Shown: positions 1-14,218 of the stretch, piece after piece | Layout: each line of letters opens with the position of its first letter | Numbering within the stretch: position 1 is the first letter of the stretch | The notes under the pieces: generated by a model | Told to the model about the DNA's origin: nothing | Seen by the model: only the letters and a program-made list of their open reading frames with translations | The model's database searches: none | Translations under genes and position numbers: made by a program | NCBI RefSeq assembly: GCF_900156535.1 | Contig: NZ_FTNV01000002.1 | Coordinates: forward strand, 434,001-498,000 | Reading direction: 5' to 3' | Origin: Roseovarius nanhaiticus | GTDB taxonomy: Bacteria > Pseudomonadota > Alphaproteobacteria > Rhodobacterales > Rhodobacteraceae | DNA: 64,000 nt

Positions 1-21
1 GGGGGCCAGAGGGGCAATGGT

Positions 22-1323
22 CTAGCCGTTCAGCTTGTCGAGGCGGGCGCGCACCGACAGGCCATGCGCCTCGAGGCTTTCGGATTGGGCCAGCGTCTCG
101 GCGGCGGGGCCGACTGCGCGCAGCGCGCCGGGCGTCATGCGCGCCAGCGTGGTGCGCTTGAGAAAGTCCAGCACGCCCAGACCCGACGAAAACCGCGCCG
201 AGCGCGCGGTGGGCAGCACGTGGTTGGGCCCGCCGACGTAGTCGCCGATCGCCTCGGGCGTCCACTGGCCGAGGAAGATGGCGCCCGCATGGGTGATCTG
301 CGCGCTCAAGCTGTCCACATCGGCCACGCAAAGCTCCAGATGCTCGGGCGCAATGCGGTTCGACAGCTGCGCCGCGATGTCGAGGTCCGGGACCGTAACG
401 ATGGCGCCGAAATCGCGCCATGAGGCACCCGCGATGGCGCGCCGCTCCAGCGTCTGCAATCGCGCATCGATGGCGTCTGCCACCCGCTGCCCGAACTCCG
501 CATCGGTCGTGATCAGGATCGACTGCGCGCTTTCGTCATGCTCGGCCTGACTGAGCATATCGAGTGCGATCCAGTCGGGATCGTTATCCCCATCGGCGAT
601 TACCAATATTTCGGACGGCCCGGCGATCATGTCGATGCCAACCTTGCCGAAAACACGCCGCTTGGCGGCGGCGACATAGGCATTGCCGGGGCCGGTGATC
701 TTGTCCACGGGGGCAATCGTCTCGGTGCCGTAGGCCAGTGCCGCCACGGCTTGCGCGCCGCCGATGCGGTAGATCTCGTCGACGCCCGCGATCTGAGCGG
801 CGGCCAGAACGGCCGGGTTGAGCGCACCGTCCGGCGTAGGCACCACCATCGCAAGGCGCGACACGCCCGCGACCTTGGCGGGGACCGCATTCATCAGGAC
901 CGAGCTGGGATATGTCGCGATGCCGCCCGGCACATAAAGACCAGCCGCATCCACCGGCGTCCAGCGCCAGCCAAGTGTTGCACCCGCTGCATCGGTCCAG
1001 CTGTCATCCTCGGGCATCTGCCGCTGATGATAGGCGCGGATGCGGTCCGCCGCCAATTCCAGCGCCGCGCGCACTTCGGGCGAAACCTGATCCGCCGCCT
1101 CGGCCACCTCATCGGCCGTCAGGCGCAGTGTCTGCGGCGTCAACGCGATGCGGTCGAACCGCTCGGTCAGCTCGATCACCGCCGCATCGCCGCGCCCGCG
1201 CACATCCGCGATGATGGCGCTCACGATATCGTCCACGTCGGGGCTGTCCTCGCGCTTGGCGTTCAAGAGCGCGGTGAACTCTGCCTCGAAATCGGGGCTG
1301 GTGTGATCGAGGAAACGAGGCAT
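22..1323 (-). CDS. hisD: Histidinol dehydrogenase
   Basis: Predicted to catalyse the last two steps of histidine biosynthesis, the NAD-dependent four-electron oxidation of L-histidinol to L-histidine, in the cytoplasm. The 433-residue length is normal for HisD. Family features are visible: the GPGNAYVAAAKR segment near residue 212, the MIAGPSE loop near 233, SQAEHDE (zinc and substrate contacts) near 259, and APEHLEL with the catalytic Glu-His pair near 324. It is the last gene of the run 58-aa gene, murA, DUF2948, hisD, and follows the DUF2948 gene by 45 bases. Identification is secure from the conserved blocks. Confidence 0.97.
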   Translation of the reverse strand: MPRFLDHTSPDFEAEFTALLNAKREDSPDVDDIVSAIIADVRGRGDAAVIELTERFDRIALTPQTLRLTADEVAEAADQVSPEVRAALELAADRIRAYHQRQMPEDDSWTDAAGATLGWRWTPVDAAGLYVPGGIATYPSSVLMNAVPAKVAGVSRLAMVVPTPDGALNPAVLAAAQIAGVDEIYRIGGAQAVAALAYGTETIAPVDKITGPGNAYVAAAKRRVFGKVGIDMIAGPSEILVIADGDNDPDWIALDMLSQAEHDESAQSILITTDAEFGQRVADAIDARLQTLERRAIAGASWRDFGAIVTVPDLDIAAQLSNRIAPEHLELCVADVDSLSAQITHAGAIFLGQWTPEAIGDYVGGPNHVLPTARSARFSSGLGVLDFLKRTTLARMTPGALRAVGPAAETLAQSESLEAHGLSVRARLDKLNG

Positions 1324-1368
1324 GGGGCGGTCCTATTCGGCAGGGGTCGGCACGAGGATGAGAAAGGC

Positions 1369-1835
1369 TCAGACGTCGTGATGCGGCGCCTTGCCCGAGG
1401 GGGCAACATAGGGCCGCGTCACATCCTTCAAGGTGACGTTCAGCGCCTCGACCTCCAAGCGGATCGCGCCATCGCCGGCCAGCGTCAGCAGGACATGGCC
1501 CGACACATCCTCGCCCGGCTCGAAGGTGACAGTCAGCAGCGACAGGATCACGTCCGGATCGCTCCGGTCGATTCCCTGGCTGGCCACGCCCAGCACGTTG
1601 TCGATCACCAGCACCGACTGGACCCGCTCGGGCGCGTGACGCGCGGCGCCCGCATCCTCCCAGCGAAAGCGGTTCAGCAGCAGGGCGAAGCGGCGCGCGC
1701 CCTTTTGCCATTTCATCTCGGTGATTGGGAAAATCGCGTCCTGCGACAGACCCGAGATCACCTGCAGATCATCCAGATCCAGCGCGCCCAGGTTCAGCGC
1801 CCCGCCGCGCGCGTCCTCAAACCGTGCGTCTTCGG

Positions 1836-1839
<4 letters not shown>
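1369..1839 (-). CDS. DUF2948 family protein
   Basis: A 156-residue cytoplasmic-type protein with no signal peptide or membrane segment. It matches the DUF2948 family, a small group common in Rhodobacterales with no assigned role. Aromatic and acidic residues dominate the N-terminal half, including the stretch FPITEMKW near residue 36. Its ATG start overlaps the murA stop by four bases, implying translational coupling. The pairing with murA and hisD looks like a lineage-specific operon, so function cannot be read from the neighbours. Confidence 0.85.
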
Positions 1840-3104
<1,265 letters not shown>

Positions 3105-3110
3105 CTGCTT

Positions 3111-3287
3111 TCAGCCTTCCTGCTCGGCGCCCTTGCCCGGCGCGCTGTCATTGCTTTTGTCGCCCGCCTGGCGCACGCGTGCCTGCGCCTTGCGCCTTGC
3201 CATATTGGCCTTGAGCGCCTGCTTCAGCCGATCCTCCCGGATCTCGGCCTCGCTGCGCTGACGTTTGGGGGTATCCTTGCCACTCAT
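3111..3287 (-). CDS. Small basic conserved protein upstream of murA
   Basis: A 58-residue ORF read from ATG at 3287 to TGA at 3111. The product is strongly charged, beginning MSGKDTPKRQRSEAEIREDR and rich in Lys, Arg, Gln and Ala through residue 45, with an acidic Gly/Ser tail. It looks like one long amphipathic helix with no membrane segment. The stop lies six bases before the murA start, so the two are probably cotranscribed. Comparable small proteins are common next to murA in Rhodobacteraceae, but no function is known. Support comes from spacing and composition only. Confidence 0.6.
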   Translation of the reverse strand: MSGKDTPKRQRSEAEIREDRLKQALKANMARRKAQARVRQAGDKSNDSAPGKGAEQEG

Positions 3288-3369
3288 GCGCCGTCTTTAC
3301 ATGAGGTGCCGGACCGGGTCCAGATTAGGGTTGCACGGCCCGCGATTAGCGATTAATCAGCGCCCGATT

Positions 3370-3444
3370 GCTGTGGTAGCTCAGTGGCAGAGCACACCCT
3401 TGGTAAGGGTGAGGTCGAGAGTTCAATCCTCTCTCACAGCACCA
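3370..3444 (+). tRNA. tRNA-Thr (anticodon GGT)
   Basis: A complete cloverleaf can be drawn by eye. The acceptor stem GCTGTGG pairs with TCACAGC (one G-U), with discriminator A and an encoded CCA. The D arm is GCTC/GAGC with a short loop, the anticodon stem CACCC/GGGTG encloses the loop TTGGTAA, and the T arm is GAGAG-TTCAATC-CTCTC. The anticodon GGT reads threonine codons ACC and ACU. It marks the boundary between the murA block and the lower-G+C glycan islet. Confidence 0.96.
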
Positions 3445-3747
3445 TCCCACCTCTTCAGTTTTAGACACTTAGGGCGCCCCCAATTACGTGTCGGCACGTT
3501 GCGGTGCATTTCCCCAAGCGCGTTATCGGTCGAGAGAAGAGATAACTCATCCGATCCTCAGGTGGAGCTCTTAGCTTGGGTTACGCGAAATCCCGTCCGG
3601 TGAGTTGGGGCGCATCAACCTGTCTCTCGGGGGAGGGCCAGGGAGCGGTTGCAGGATAGTAACTCGCAATCCCTCTATACCGCCATTATAGTGAAGAAGC
3701 GCAAATTCAGACTGATTCCTATGCTTTAGCCGCGAGTACGCCAACCC
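3445..3747. other. Non-coding stretch between tRNA-Thr and the glycan islet
   Basis: About 300 bases with no credible gene: the short ORFs here lack family resemblance and a good ribosome site. Base composition is less G+C-rich than the murA side. I see no copy of the tRNA 3' end nearby, no integrase remnant and no clear terminator. It presumably holds the promoter of the acyltransferase gene at 3748. Confidence 0.5.
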
Positions 3748-4428
3748 ATGTCCCAAAATCTACTGATCGTCGGTGCAGGCGAGTTCGCTGATATCGCGTA
3801 CGAATATTTCACGGTCGACAGTCCATACACCGTCGTCGGTTTCGCAGTGGAAAAAGACTATCTGACCGAAGACGAAAAGTTTGGCCTGCCTGTCGTGGCC
3901 CTTGAAGATTCAGTTACCCGATTTGATCCCGCAAAGACCGAGGCGCATGTCGCCATCACCTCCACACAGCTGAACCGAGTGCGTGAGCGTCTTATTAAGA
4001 AGACGCAGGACTGCGGGTACACCTTGGCGAATTTTATCAGCCCCCGCGCTATGGTTTGGCGAACGGCAAAGCTGGGCGTGAATGTCTTTATATTTGAAAA
4101 CAATGTCGTGCAGCATGGCGTCCAGATCGGGGATGGATGCGTACTGTGGTCGGGAAATCATGTTGGCCACCAATCGGTGATTGGCGACTACTGCTTTCTG
4201 TCATCCCATGTCGTGATTTCCGGCTACTGCAAGATTGGCGCGCGCTGCTTTTTGGGCGTGAATTCCACGCTGGCAGATAGCGTCACGATAGGCGCTGACA
4301 TTTTCGTGGGTATGGCGGCAGTCATCAACAAATCGTTCGAAGACGCCGGCCTGATACTCAACGGGCATCCGGCAGAAGCATCACGGGTCTCCGCGTATCG
4401 CTATTTCAAGCTGAAGGCGCCAACATGA
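3748..4428 (+). CDS. NeuD/PglD-type sugar O- or N-acyltransferase
   Basis: A 226-residue protein of the NeuD/PglD family, which acylate sugars during sialic acid, bacillosamine or O-antigen synthesis. Residues 1-80 form the PglD N-terminal nucleotide-sugar domain, opening with LLIVGAGEFADIAYEY (a GxGxxA-like turn). Residues about 95-205 are a left-handed beta helix of hexapeptide repeats, ending in the usual NGHPA near residue 208. His residues in HGVQIGDG and HVGHQ are candidates for the catalytic base. It overlaps the next gene by four bases. The exact sugar and acyl donor cannot be told; glycan context supports a surface-polysaccharide role. Confidence 0.85.
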   Translation: MSQNLLIVGAGEFADIAYEYFTVDSPYTVVGFAVEKDYLTEDEKFGLPVVALEDSVTRFDPAKTEAHVAITSTQLNRVRERLIKKTQDCGYTLANFISPRAMVWRTAKLGVNVFIFENNVVQHGVQIGDGCVLWSGNHVGHQSVIGDYCFLSSHVVISGYCKIGARCFLGVNSTLADSVTIGADIFVGMAAVINKSFEDAGLILNGHPAEASRVSAYRYFKLKAPT

Positions 4429-5387
4429 GCTGGCAGAAGATCGGTCTGGTCTTCTGTCCCGACGGATCATCGGACTGGGCACGACATTCGTTCATGACAC
4501 CCACTCCCTGGATGCGCGACGCCGATACGATCCGGTTGTTCGGCGGCATGCGCGACGATAATGGGATCAGCCGGATTGGCTGGGTGGATGTGGACGCCGC
4601 AGACCCCACCCACGTCCAGGCCGTATCTCCCACGCCAGTTCTGGATTTGGGAGCGCCAGGCATGTTCGACGACAACGGCCTGATATTGGGCGACGTCCTC
4701 GAAGTGTCGCACGATGAGCTACGCCTTTATTACGTCGGCTTCCAACTGGTTGAAAAAGCCAAGTTCCTGGCATTCACCGGTGTCGCGATCAGCCGGGATC
4801 GCGGCGATACCTTCGTGCGCTTTCAGCCAACCCCGATACTGGACCGCTGTACGGATGGCACGTTCATCGGCGCGCTCCATTCGATCTCCAAAATGGCCGG
4901 CGGTGGTTATCGCGCGTGGATTTCCCGCGGACGCGGATGGCAGACACTGCAGGGCCGCCAATACCCGAAATACGATTGCTGGACATTGACCAGCACCGAT
5001 GGGCTTCACTTCGACAATGCGGCGGCCCAACAGATCATTACACCGAATTCTGATGAATATCGGATCGGTCGCCCGCGCGCCAACCAACTGGCAGACGGAA
5101 CTTGGGAGCTGCGGGCGACCTCCGACACGTTGTCCAAGCAATATGCAAGTTATCGGTTCACCTCTGTCGATGGTGTCCGCTTTGACCGCACAGAGGACGT
5201 CGAATTGCCGCGTGGCAACTCTGGCAGCTGGGACAGCGATATGACGTGCTATCCTGCGCATATCGCAGCGCCGGATGGCACCCGATACCTTTTTTACAAC
5301 GGAAACGACATGGGCCGCACCGGGGTAGGTGTCGCCCGCTGGGACGTTGACAACGGAGAAATCCCGGTCTTGTCGCTGCGATCTTGA
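4425..5387 (+). CDS. Five-bladed beta-propeller, glycosidase-fold protein
   Basis: A 320-residue protein resembling the arabinanase/levansucrase (GH43/GH32/GH68/GH130-like) propeller proteins found in polysaccharide loci. Repeated beta-blade motifs are visible: RLFGGMRDD near 40, LYYVGFQ near 102, RAWISRGRGW near 160 and YLFYNGND near 292. Asp and Glu residues occur at blade ends, but I cannot assign a catalytic pair, so enzymatic activity is uncertain. No signal peptide is seen, which suggests a cytoplasmic role such as glycan precursor handling. It is tightly packed between the acyltransferase (four-base overlap) and the GT2 gene, as expected of a cotranscribed glycan unit. Confidence 0.7.
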   Translation: MSWQKIGLVFCPDGSSDWARHSFMTPTPWMRDADTIRLFGGMRDDNGISRIGWVDVDAADPTHVQAVSPTPVLDLGAPGMFDDNGLILGDVLEVSHDELRLYYVGFQLVEKAKFLAFTGVAISRDRGDTFVRFQPTPILDRCTDGTFIGALHSISKMAGGGYRAWISRGRGWQTLQGRQYPKYDCWTLTSTDGLHFDNAAAQQIITPNSDEYRIGRPRANQLADGTWELRATSDTLSKQYASYRFTSVDGVRFDRTEDVELPRGNSGSWDSDMTCYPAHIAAPDGTRYLFYNGNDMGRTGVGVARWDVDNGEIPVLSLRS

Positions 5388-5440
5388 AGGCGCGTCCGGG
5401 CAAGGCAGCATGCTCTTTTGTTTTGGCGGAGGCTATTACC

Positions 5441-6385
5441 ATGCATGACGGCGAGGTCACGCCAGCAGCAACGTTCATCCTGTTGTCCTACAATCAGGAA
5501 AGCAGCATCCGCGCATCAATGGAATCCGTGCTGACGCAAGATTGCGAGCCGATTGAGATCATCGTATCCGATGACGCATCAACGGATGGAACATTCACCA
5601 TCATCAAGCAACTTGCGCAGGAATACGCAGGGCCGCATCGCGTGATCGCCCGCCAAAACGACGTGAATATCGGGACCAACCGACACATCGAGCGCGCGAT
5701 CGAGCTGAGCAGTGCGGATCTGATGATCTGGACGGCTGGCGACGACATCAACGCCACCTACCGGGCGAAACGCATTATCGAAGCGTTTCGCCAGACACAG
5801 GCAAAGCTTCTTTTCTCCAACGCGATTACGATATCAAGCGATGGTACGGCGGGTTCGGACGCATACAGACGGGCACTGTTTTACCGCGAGTATTCACGCC
5901 AGGAAGCGGCGCTCTCCTTTGAGCTATACTTGGGCGCAACCGCAGCGTGGCATAAGGATCTTTATCGCAAATACGGCGGATTTCCACCCGAGCGCGCCTA
6001 CGAAGACCTTATATTGGGCTTTCGCGCGGTGTTGGAGCAAGGCGTCCACTATATCAACGAAAAACTGGTCACCTACCAAGAGGGTGTTGGCATCTCCAGC
6101 CAGTTGGCCAAACATGTCAGCAAGCTCGGCAACCGCGAACGTCGAACCGCGATCTTGCACAGCCAGATCAAGGTTCTCGAGCAACGGCTGCGTGATGCAA
6201 AGGTATTCGGCCTGGCCGCCGATGACCCGGTGCAAGTTGCCATAGTCACACAACTCGAAACGCTACAGGTGCGCCTGGATTATTACACTTGGAGCGCCGA
6301 TTCACGTCGGCGCCTGTTGGCCAGGCCGCTCAGGCATGGCAACGCCTTGCTTGCGGAGGCGATACGAGATCTGCGCAAACGCTGA
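5441..6385 (+). CDS. Family 2 glycosyltransferase
   Basis: A GT-A fold glycosyltransferase that would move a sugar from a nucleotide donor to a glycan or lipid acceptor. The start chosen is ATG 5441, preceded by GGCGGAGG eight bases upstream; a longer in-frame TTG start at 5384 would add 19 residues lacking family character. From ATG the protein has 314 residues: FILLSYNQESSI near 11, SDDASTDGTF near 43 and WTAGDDI near 89 (metal and donor binding), and a Tyr/Glu-rich acceptor region around residue 180. The C-terminal 80 residues look helical. Neighbours suggest surface polysaccharide synthesis; the donor and acceptor are unknown. Confidence 0.88.
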   Translation: MHDGEVTPAATFILLSYNQESSIRASMESVLTQDCEPIEIIVSDDASTDGTFTIIKQLAQEYAGPHRVIARQNDVNIGTNRHIERAIELSSADLMIWTAGDDINATYRAKRIIEAFRQTQAKLLFSNAITISSDGTAGSDAYRRALFYREYSRQEAALSFELYLGATAAWHKDLYRKYGGFPPERAYEDLILGFRAVLEQGVHYINEKLVTYQEGVGISSQLAKHVSKLGNRERRTAILHSQIKVLEQRLRDAKVFGLAADDPVQVAIVTQLETLQVRLDYYTWSADSRRRLLARPLRHGNALLAEAIRDLRKR

Positions 6386-6510
6386 AGGATCGCACGGTGT
6401 CAGGCTCGGCGGTGACAATGCCCAGTGCCTTCGGATCGTTTTAGAGAGACGCATACCAAGATGCCGCCTCAACCTCGGTGTCCGTGCCCGGCAATGCCGC
6501 GCTCTGTCAT

Positions 6511-9171
<2,661 letters not shown>

Positions 9172-9181
9172 GCGGCGGGCC

Positions 9182-11158
9182 TCACTCTCCGAGGCCCAGC
9201 GCGCGTTTCTGATCGGTTGCCCATTTCAGGATGGTCAGATCAAAGGTCAGCGCCATCAGCGAGACGCAGATCCCGAGGACAAAGTTCTTGCCCATATCGG
9301 TACCTGCCAAAGTGCGCTGCAGTTCCTGGCCCAAATCCTGCGTGCCGATAAAGGCCGCGATGATCACCATGAAGAATGCGAACATGATCGCCTGGTTAAA
9401 GCCGATGGCCATCGTCGGCAGGGCCAGAGGCAACTGCACCTTCCACAGTTTCTGACGCCGTGTCGCGCCGGACATATCCGCCGCCTCCAGCATCTCGGCA
9501 GGCACGGTCCGCAGACCCTCGATCGTGTAGCGCGTCAACGGCACCATCGCGAAGATCAGGATCGAGAAGATGACGGCGACATCCGTAATCCCGAAGAGCA
9601 TGATGGCCGGGATGAGATAGACGAAACTGGGAAAGGTCTGCGCGGTGTCACAAGCCAGCAGCACACGGCGCGACCACTTGTCACTGCGCGCCGCCGCAAT
9701 GCCCAGGGGCAGGCCAAAGAGCATCGCCAGCGCCACCGCCGAAATAACCGAATAGAGCGTGATGACCGACCGATCCCACCAGCCCGAAAGGGCGATCATA
9801 CCAAAGAAGAGCGCCGCGATGATCGCTTGGCGCCGCCCACCCAGCCAAAGGGCGAAAGCCGATATCAGCAGGATAAGCGCGGGCGTGGGGATACTGAGCA
9901 GGAAGTTGCGGAAGGGGATCAGCACCTGAACATTCAGGAAATACCGGATCCCGTCGGTGATCGCATTGACCCAGTTCAGCGCCAGGAAATCCTTCATCAG
10001 CTGGTCGATCTCGCTGCCCATGCTGAAATTCTGCTTGCGCCCGATATCCGTCGCGACCTCGACGAACTGGCCAAGGATGCAGAAAAAGACAAAGGCACCG
10101 ATGCCGGTCAGCAGCAGGATATGGCGTTTCCACCACGGGGTGCCGCGCTCGAAATGCTTGGGCTGCTTGAGAGCCCACGCCTTGGACATCTGGTCCAGCA
10201 TGACGGCCAATAGCACGATGGTGACGCCAATCTCGAAACTGCGGCCCAGCTTGAAGCTGCCCATCATCGCCAAAAGTTTGGCTCCGAGGCCGGGCATGCC
10301 GATAAAGGCGGTCAGAACGACCATGGCGAGGCTGAGCATGATGACCTGGTTGACGCCCACGAGGATCTCGGTCCGGGCCGAGGGAAGATAGACATGCCGA
10401 AGGAGCTGCCACCGCGAGCAGCCGCTCATATGGCCTGATTCCACCACTTCGGGCGATACCTTTTGCAAGCCGAGCGTCGTCATCAAGATCATCGGCGGAA
10501 TGGCGTAAATCGTTGTCGCCACAGCGCCCGCCGTCGGACCGACCTTGAAGAAGATGACCGCGGGTAGAAGGTAGGTAAAGAAGGGCAGCGTCTGCAGCAC
10601 CGATAGCACCGGCTTCAGCGCGCGGTCCAGCCATGCGTAACGCCATGCGGCGATGCCCAAGGTCAGGCCGATCACGAAGGCCAGCGGCGCAGCCACGACC
10701 AGAACCGACGCGGTCTGCATGGCGATCTTCCATTGCCCGATCAGCGCCGTCCAGGCAAAGACGCCCCCGCCCAGCAGCGCCATGCGCCAACCGCCCAGAT
10801 AGTAGCCGATCACGGCGGCCACGGCGGCAATCGCGGTCCACGGGATGGGGCCGAGGAACGGCCAGCGACGCTGTCCGAACAAGAGGTTGGCCGTGACATC
10901 CAGCACCCATTCCAGCCCCTCGGTCAGAAAACGGGTCAGCGCCAGAAGGCCTAGATCATCCTTGATGAAGTTGAACCCCGCATCGAGCCACGCGGCGAAG
11001 GGCGGTATCCACGCCTCGGGCAATCGGTGCAACACCGCGGGCAAAAGCCCGGAATATTGAAGCAATGTCAGCAGGATCGCGGCACCTACGAGGATCAGCG
11101 CCGTGCGCGGCCGGGTAAATTGCTGGGCGGGGGCTGTATCGGTCGCCGTGGCCACCAT
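9182..11158 (-). CDS. tmoV: ABC transporter permease, fused double domain (TMAO/betaine type)
   Basis: Membrane component of a quaternary-amine ABC importer. At 658 residues it is about twice a ProW-type permease and contains two copies of the binding-protein-dependent permease domain, roughly residues 150-335 and 460-650. Each carries the ATPase-contact loop, seen as SPEVVESGHMSGCSRWQ and PAEMLEAADMSGATRRQ. About a dozen hydrophobic segments are evident, including several N-terminal ones. One polypeptide therefore probably supplies both halves of the channel. Its start abuts the ATPase gene stop at 11158. The neighbourhood of dmm, tmm and tdm favours TMAO as substrate; glycine betaine or the tmpAB phosphonate are alternatives. 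Confidence 0.82.
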   Translation of the reverse strand: MVATATDTAPAQQFTRPRTALILVGAAILLTLLQYSGLLPAVLHRLPEAWIPPFAAWLDAGFNFIKDDLGLLALTRFLTEGLEWVLDVTANLLFGQRRWPFLGPIPWTAIAAVAAVIGYYLGGWRMALLGGGVFAWTALIGQWKIAMQTASVLVVAAPLAFVIGLTLGIAAWRYAWLDRALKPVLSVLQTLPFFTYLLPAVIFFKVGPTAGAVATTIYAIPPMILMTTLGLQKVSPEVVESGHMSGCSRWQLLRHVYLPSARTEILVGVNQVIMLSLAMVVLTAFIGMPGLGAKLLAMMGSFKLGRSFEIGVTIVLLAVMLDQMSKAWALKQPKHFERGTPWWKRHILLLTGIGAFVFFCILGQFVEVATDIGRKQNFSMGSEIDQLMKDFLALNWVNAITDGIRYFLNVQVLIPFRNFLLSIPTPALILLISAFALWLGGRRQAIIAALFFGMIALSGWWDRSVITLYSVISAVALAMLFGLPLGIAAARSDKWSRRVLLACDTAQTFPSFVYLIPAIMLFGITDVAVIFSILIFAMVPLTRYTIEGLRTVPAEMLEAADMSGATRRQKLWKVQLPLALPTMAIGFNQAIMFAFFMVIIAAFIGTQDLGQELQRTLAGTDMGKNFVLGICVSLMALTFDLTILKWATDQKRALGLGE

Positions 11159-12177
11159 CAGGTCGCCCCCACAAGGATTTCCAGCGCATCGGTCCGCTTG
11201 AACGCGCCGATCGTCTTACCGTCGCGCACGACCGGGATTGCCTCACGCGTATCCTGCACGAGAATCTGCGCCATCTTGTGGACGGTCAGGCCCGCATCCA
11301 CAGGCTCGCCCGTGCCGGAGAGGTCCGGCTTCGCCAGCACGCTGGCATGCACGACACGGGACTTGTCGATATCTTCGGTGAACTTGCGCACATATTCGGT
11401 GGCGGGGTGCAGCACGATCTGGTCGGGGGTGTCGCATTGCTCGACCGCGCCGTCCTTCATGATGGCGATCCGGTCGGCGAGGCGCAGCGCCTCGTCGAAA
11501 TCATGGGTGATGAAGACGATAGTCTTTGAAAGCATCGCCTGAAGGCGCAGGAATTCGTCCTGCATTTCACGCCGAATGAGCGGATCGAGCGCGCTGAACG
11601 GCTCGTCCAGAAACCAGATATCCGGCTCGATGGCGAGGCTGCGGGCGATTCCGACGCGCTGCTGCTGACCTCCACTCAGCTCGCGGGGGAAGTAATCCTC
11701 GCGGCCCTCCAGGCCGACCAGCTTGATCACCTCCATCGCGCGCTCGCGGCGCTGGTGGCGGTCCTGGCCGCGCATCTCCAATGGGAAGGCGATATTTTCC
11801 AGGACGGTGCGGTGCGGCAAAAGGCCGAAGGACTGAAACACCATTCCCATCTTCGAGCGGCGCAGCTCGATCAGCTCGCGCTCGCTGAGTTGCATCACAT
11901 CCTGCCCCTCGACAGTGATGGTGCCGCCGGTGATGTCGTGCAGGCGGCTGAAACAGCGCACCAGCGTGGACTTGCCCGAACCCGAAAGCCCCATGATCAC
12001 CAGCATCTCGCCGCGATGCACATCGATGCTGACATCCTTGACGCCGGCGATGTAGCCATCGGCGCGGATTTCCTCGAACCCTCGCCCGGCGGGCATGGTG
12101 GCAAGGTAGCTCTCGGGGTCGCGGCCGAAGAGTTTCCAAACATTCTGGCACGAGATGACGGGCGTTTGCTGGTCCAT
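11158..12177 (-). CDS. tmoW: ABC transporter ATP-binding protein with C-terminal CBS-like region
   Basis: A 339-residue ProV/OpuAA-type ATPase energising the importer. Walker A is GLSGSGKST at 63-71, the signature LSGGQQQR is near 168-174, and Walker B DIWFLDEP is near 186-193, followed by the His switch FITHDFDEA. The residues after about 275 resemble a single CBS-type regulatory domain, as in osmoregulatory quaternary-amine transporters. A good ribosome site (GGAGACAAA) precedes ATG 12177. It lies between the binding-protein and permease genes in the order X-W-V. Confidence 0.86.
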   Translation of the reverse strand: MDQQTPVISCQNVWKLFGRDPESYLATMPAGRGFEEIRADGYIAGVKDVSIDVHRGEMLVIMGLSGSGKSTLVRCFSRLHDITGGTITVEGQDVMQLSERELIELRRSKMGMVFQSFGLLPHRTVLENIAFPLEMRGQDRHQRRERAMEVIKLVGLEGREDYFPRELSGGQQQRVGIARSLAIEPDIWFLDEPFSALDPLIRREMQDEFLRLQAMLSKTIVFITHDFDEALRLADRIAIMKDGAVEQCDTPDQIVLHPATEYVRKFTEDIDKSRVVHASVLAKPDLSGTGEPVDAGLTVHKMAQILVQDTREAIPVVRDGKTIGAFKRTDALEILVGAT

Positions 12178-12200
12178 TTTGTCTCCGAGATGCGTCCGGT

Positions 12201-12231
12201 CGGCCCCGCCCGAAGGGTGCGGACGGGGCCG
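12201..12231 (-). terminator. Intercistronic hairpin between tmoX and tmoW
   Basis: CGGCCCCG (12201-12208) can pair with CGGGGCCG (12224-12231) across a G+C-rich loop. No T run follows on the minus strand, so it is more likely an mRNA-stabilising or partial-termination hairpin. Such structures often keep binding-protein transcripts more abundant than those of the ATPase and permease; that role is inferred. Confidence 0.45.
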
Positions 12232-12254
12232 TTTTCAGTGTCTTGTGGCGTGGA

Positions 12255-13533
<1,279 letters not shown>

Positions 13534-14190
13534 ATGACCGTGGAAAAACTGACGCGCGCCAAGGCTGCGCGCCTGACCCAAGACCCCCACCGCCCGCAAC
13601 GCGAAGACCGTGAAAACGTTTTGGAAATCGCCATTGGCCGCGAGCTGCGCGCGCATCGCCGCCAGCAAGAGATCACCGTGGCCGAACTGGCGGCCAAGAC
13701 CGGTCTCAGCATCGGGATGCTCTCAAAGATCGAGAACGGCAACACGTCGCCCTCGCTGACCACGCTGCAGACGCTAGCCAATGCGCTGCGCGTGCCGATC
13801 ACGGCCTTCTTTCGGCGCTTCGAGGAGGCGCGCGAATACGTCCACACCAAATCCGGCGAGGGCGTCGAGATCGAGCGCGCGGGCACGCGCGCGGGGCATC
13901 AATACAACCTATTGGGTCATATCGGCTCGAACGGGTCGGGCGTGATCGTCGAGCCCTATCTCATCACGCTCAGCACGGAATCGGACATTTTCCCCACGTT
14001 TCAGCATGGCGGGATCGAGACGATCTACATGCTCGAGGGCGAGCTGGATTACCGGCACGGCGACGATGTGGTGAAGCTCTTGCCGGGCGATACGCTGTTC
14101 TTTGACGCCGATGCGCCTCACGGCCCCGAGTATCTGGTGACGCTGCCTTGCAAGTACCTGTCGATCATCAGCTATCCGCAGAACGCCTGA
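13534..14190 (+). CDS. XRE-family regulator with C-terminal cupin domain
   Basis: A 218-residue transcription regulator. The Cro/C1-type helix-turn-helix spans about residues 33-90, with the clear motif TVAELAAKTGLSIGMLSKIENG. Residues about 140-215 form a small cupin sensor barrel containing FQHGGIETIYMLEGEL and LPGDTLFFDADAPHG. HTH-cupin proteins commonly sense small metabolites and control adjacent transport or catabolic genes. It is divergent from tmoXWV and convergent with dmmC, so regulation of TMAO uptake or of the whole methylamine region is a reasonable inference. An ATG following GAGCAGGAC supports the start. Confidence 0.88.
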   Translation: MTVEKLTRAKAARLTQDPHRPQREDRENVLEIAIGRELRAHRRQQEITVAELAAKTGLSIGMLSKIENGNTSPSLTTLQTLANALRVPITAFFRRFEEAREYVHTKSGEGVEIERAGTRAGHQYNLLGHIGSNGSGVIVEPYLITLSTESDIFPTFQHGGIETIYMLEGELDYRHGDDVVKLLPGDTLFFDADAPHGPEYLVTLPCKYLSIISYPQNA

Positions 14191-14211
14191 GGCGCCCGCA
14201 AGGGGCGCCTC
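14189..14211. terminator. Hairpin between convergent regulator and dmmC
   Basis: GAGGCGCCC (14189-14197) and GGGCGCCTC (14203-14211) form a nine-base-pair stem with loop GCAAG, overlapping the regulator's stop codon. It sits between convergent genes and could stop transcription from both sides. No T run follows on either strand, so efficiency is doubtful. Confidence 0.45.
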
Positions 14212-14218
14212 ATCCGGT

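Noticed and set aside
3370..3444. tRNA-Thr as an active island attachment site
   Set aside because: I found no duplicated tRNA 3' end or integrase in the window; only a composition change supports the idea.
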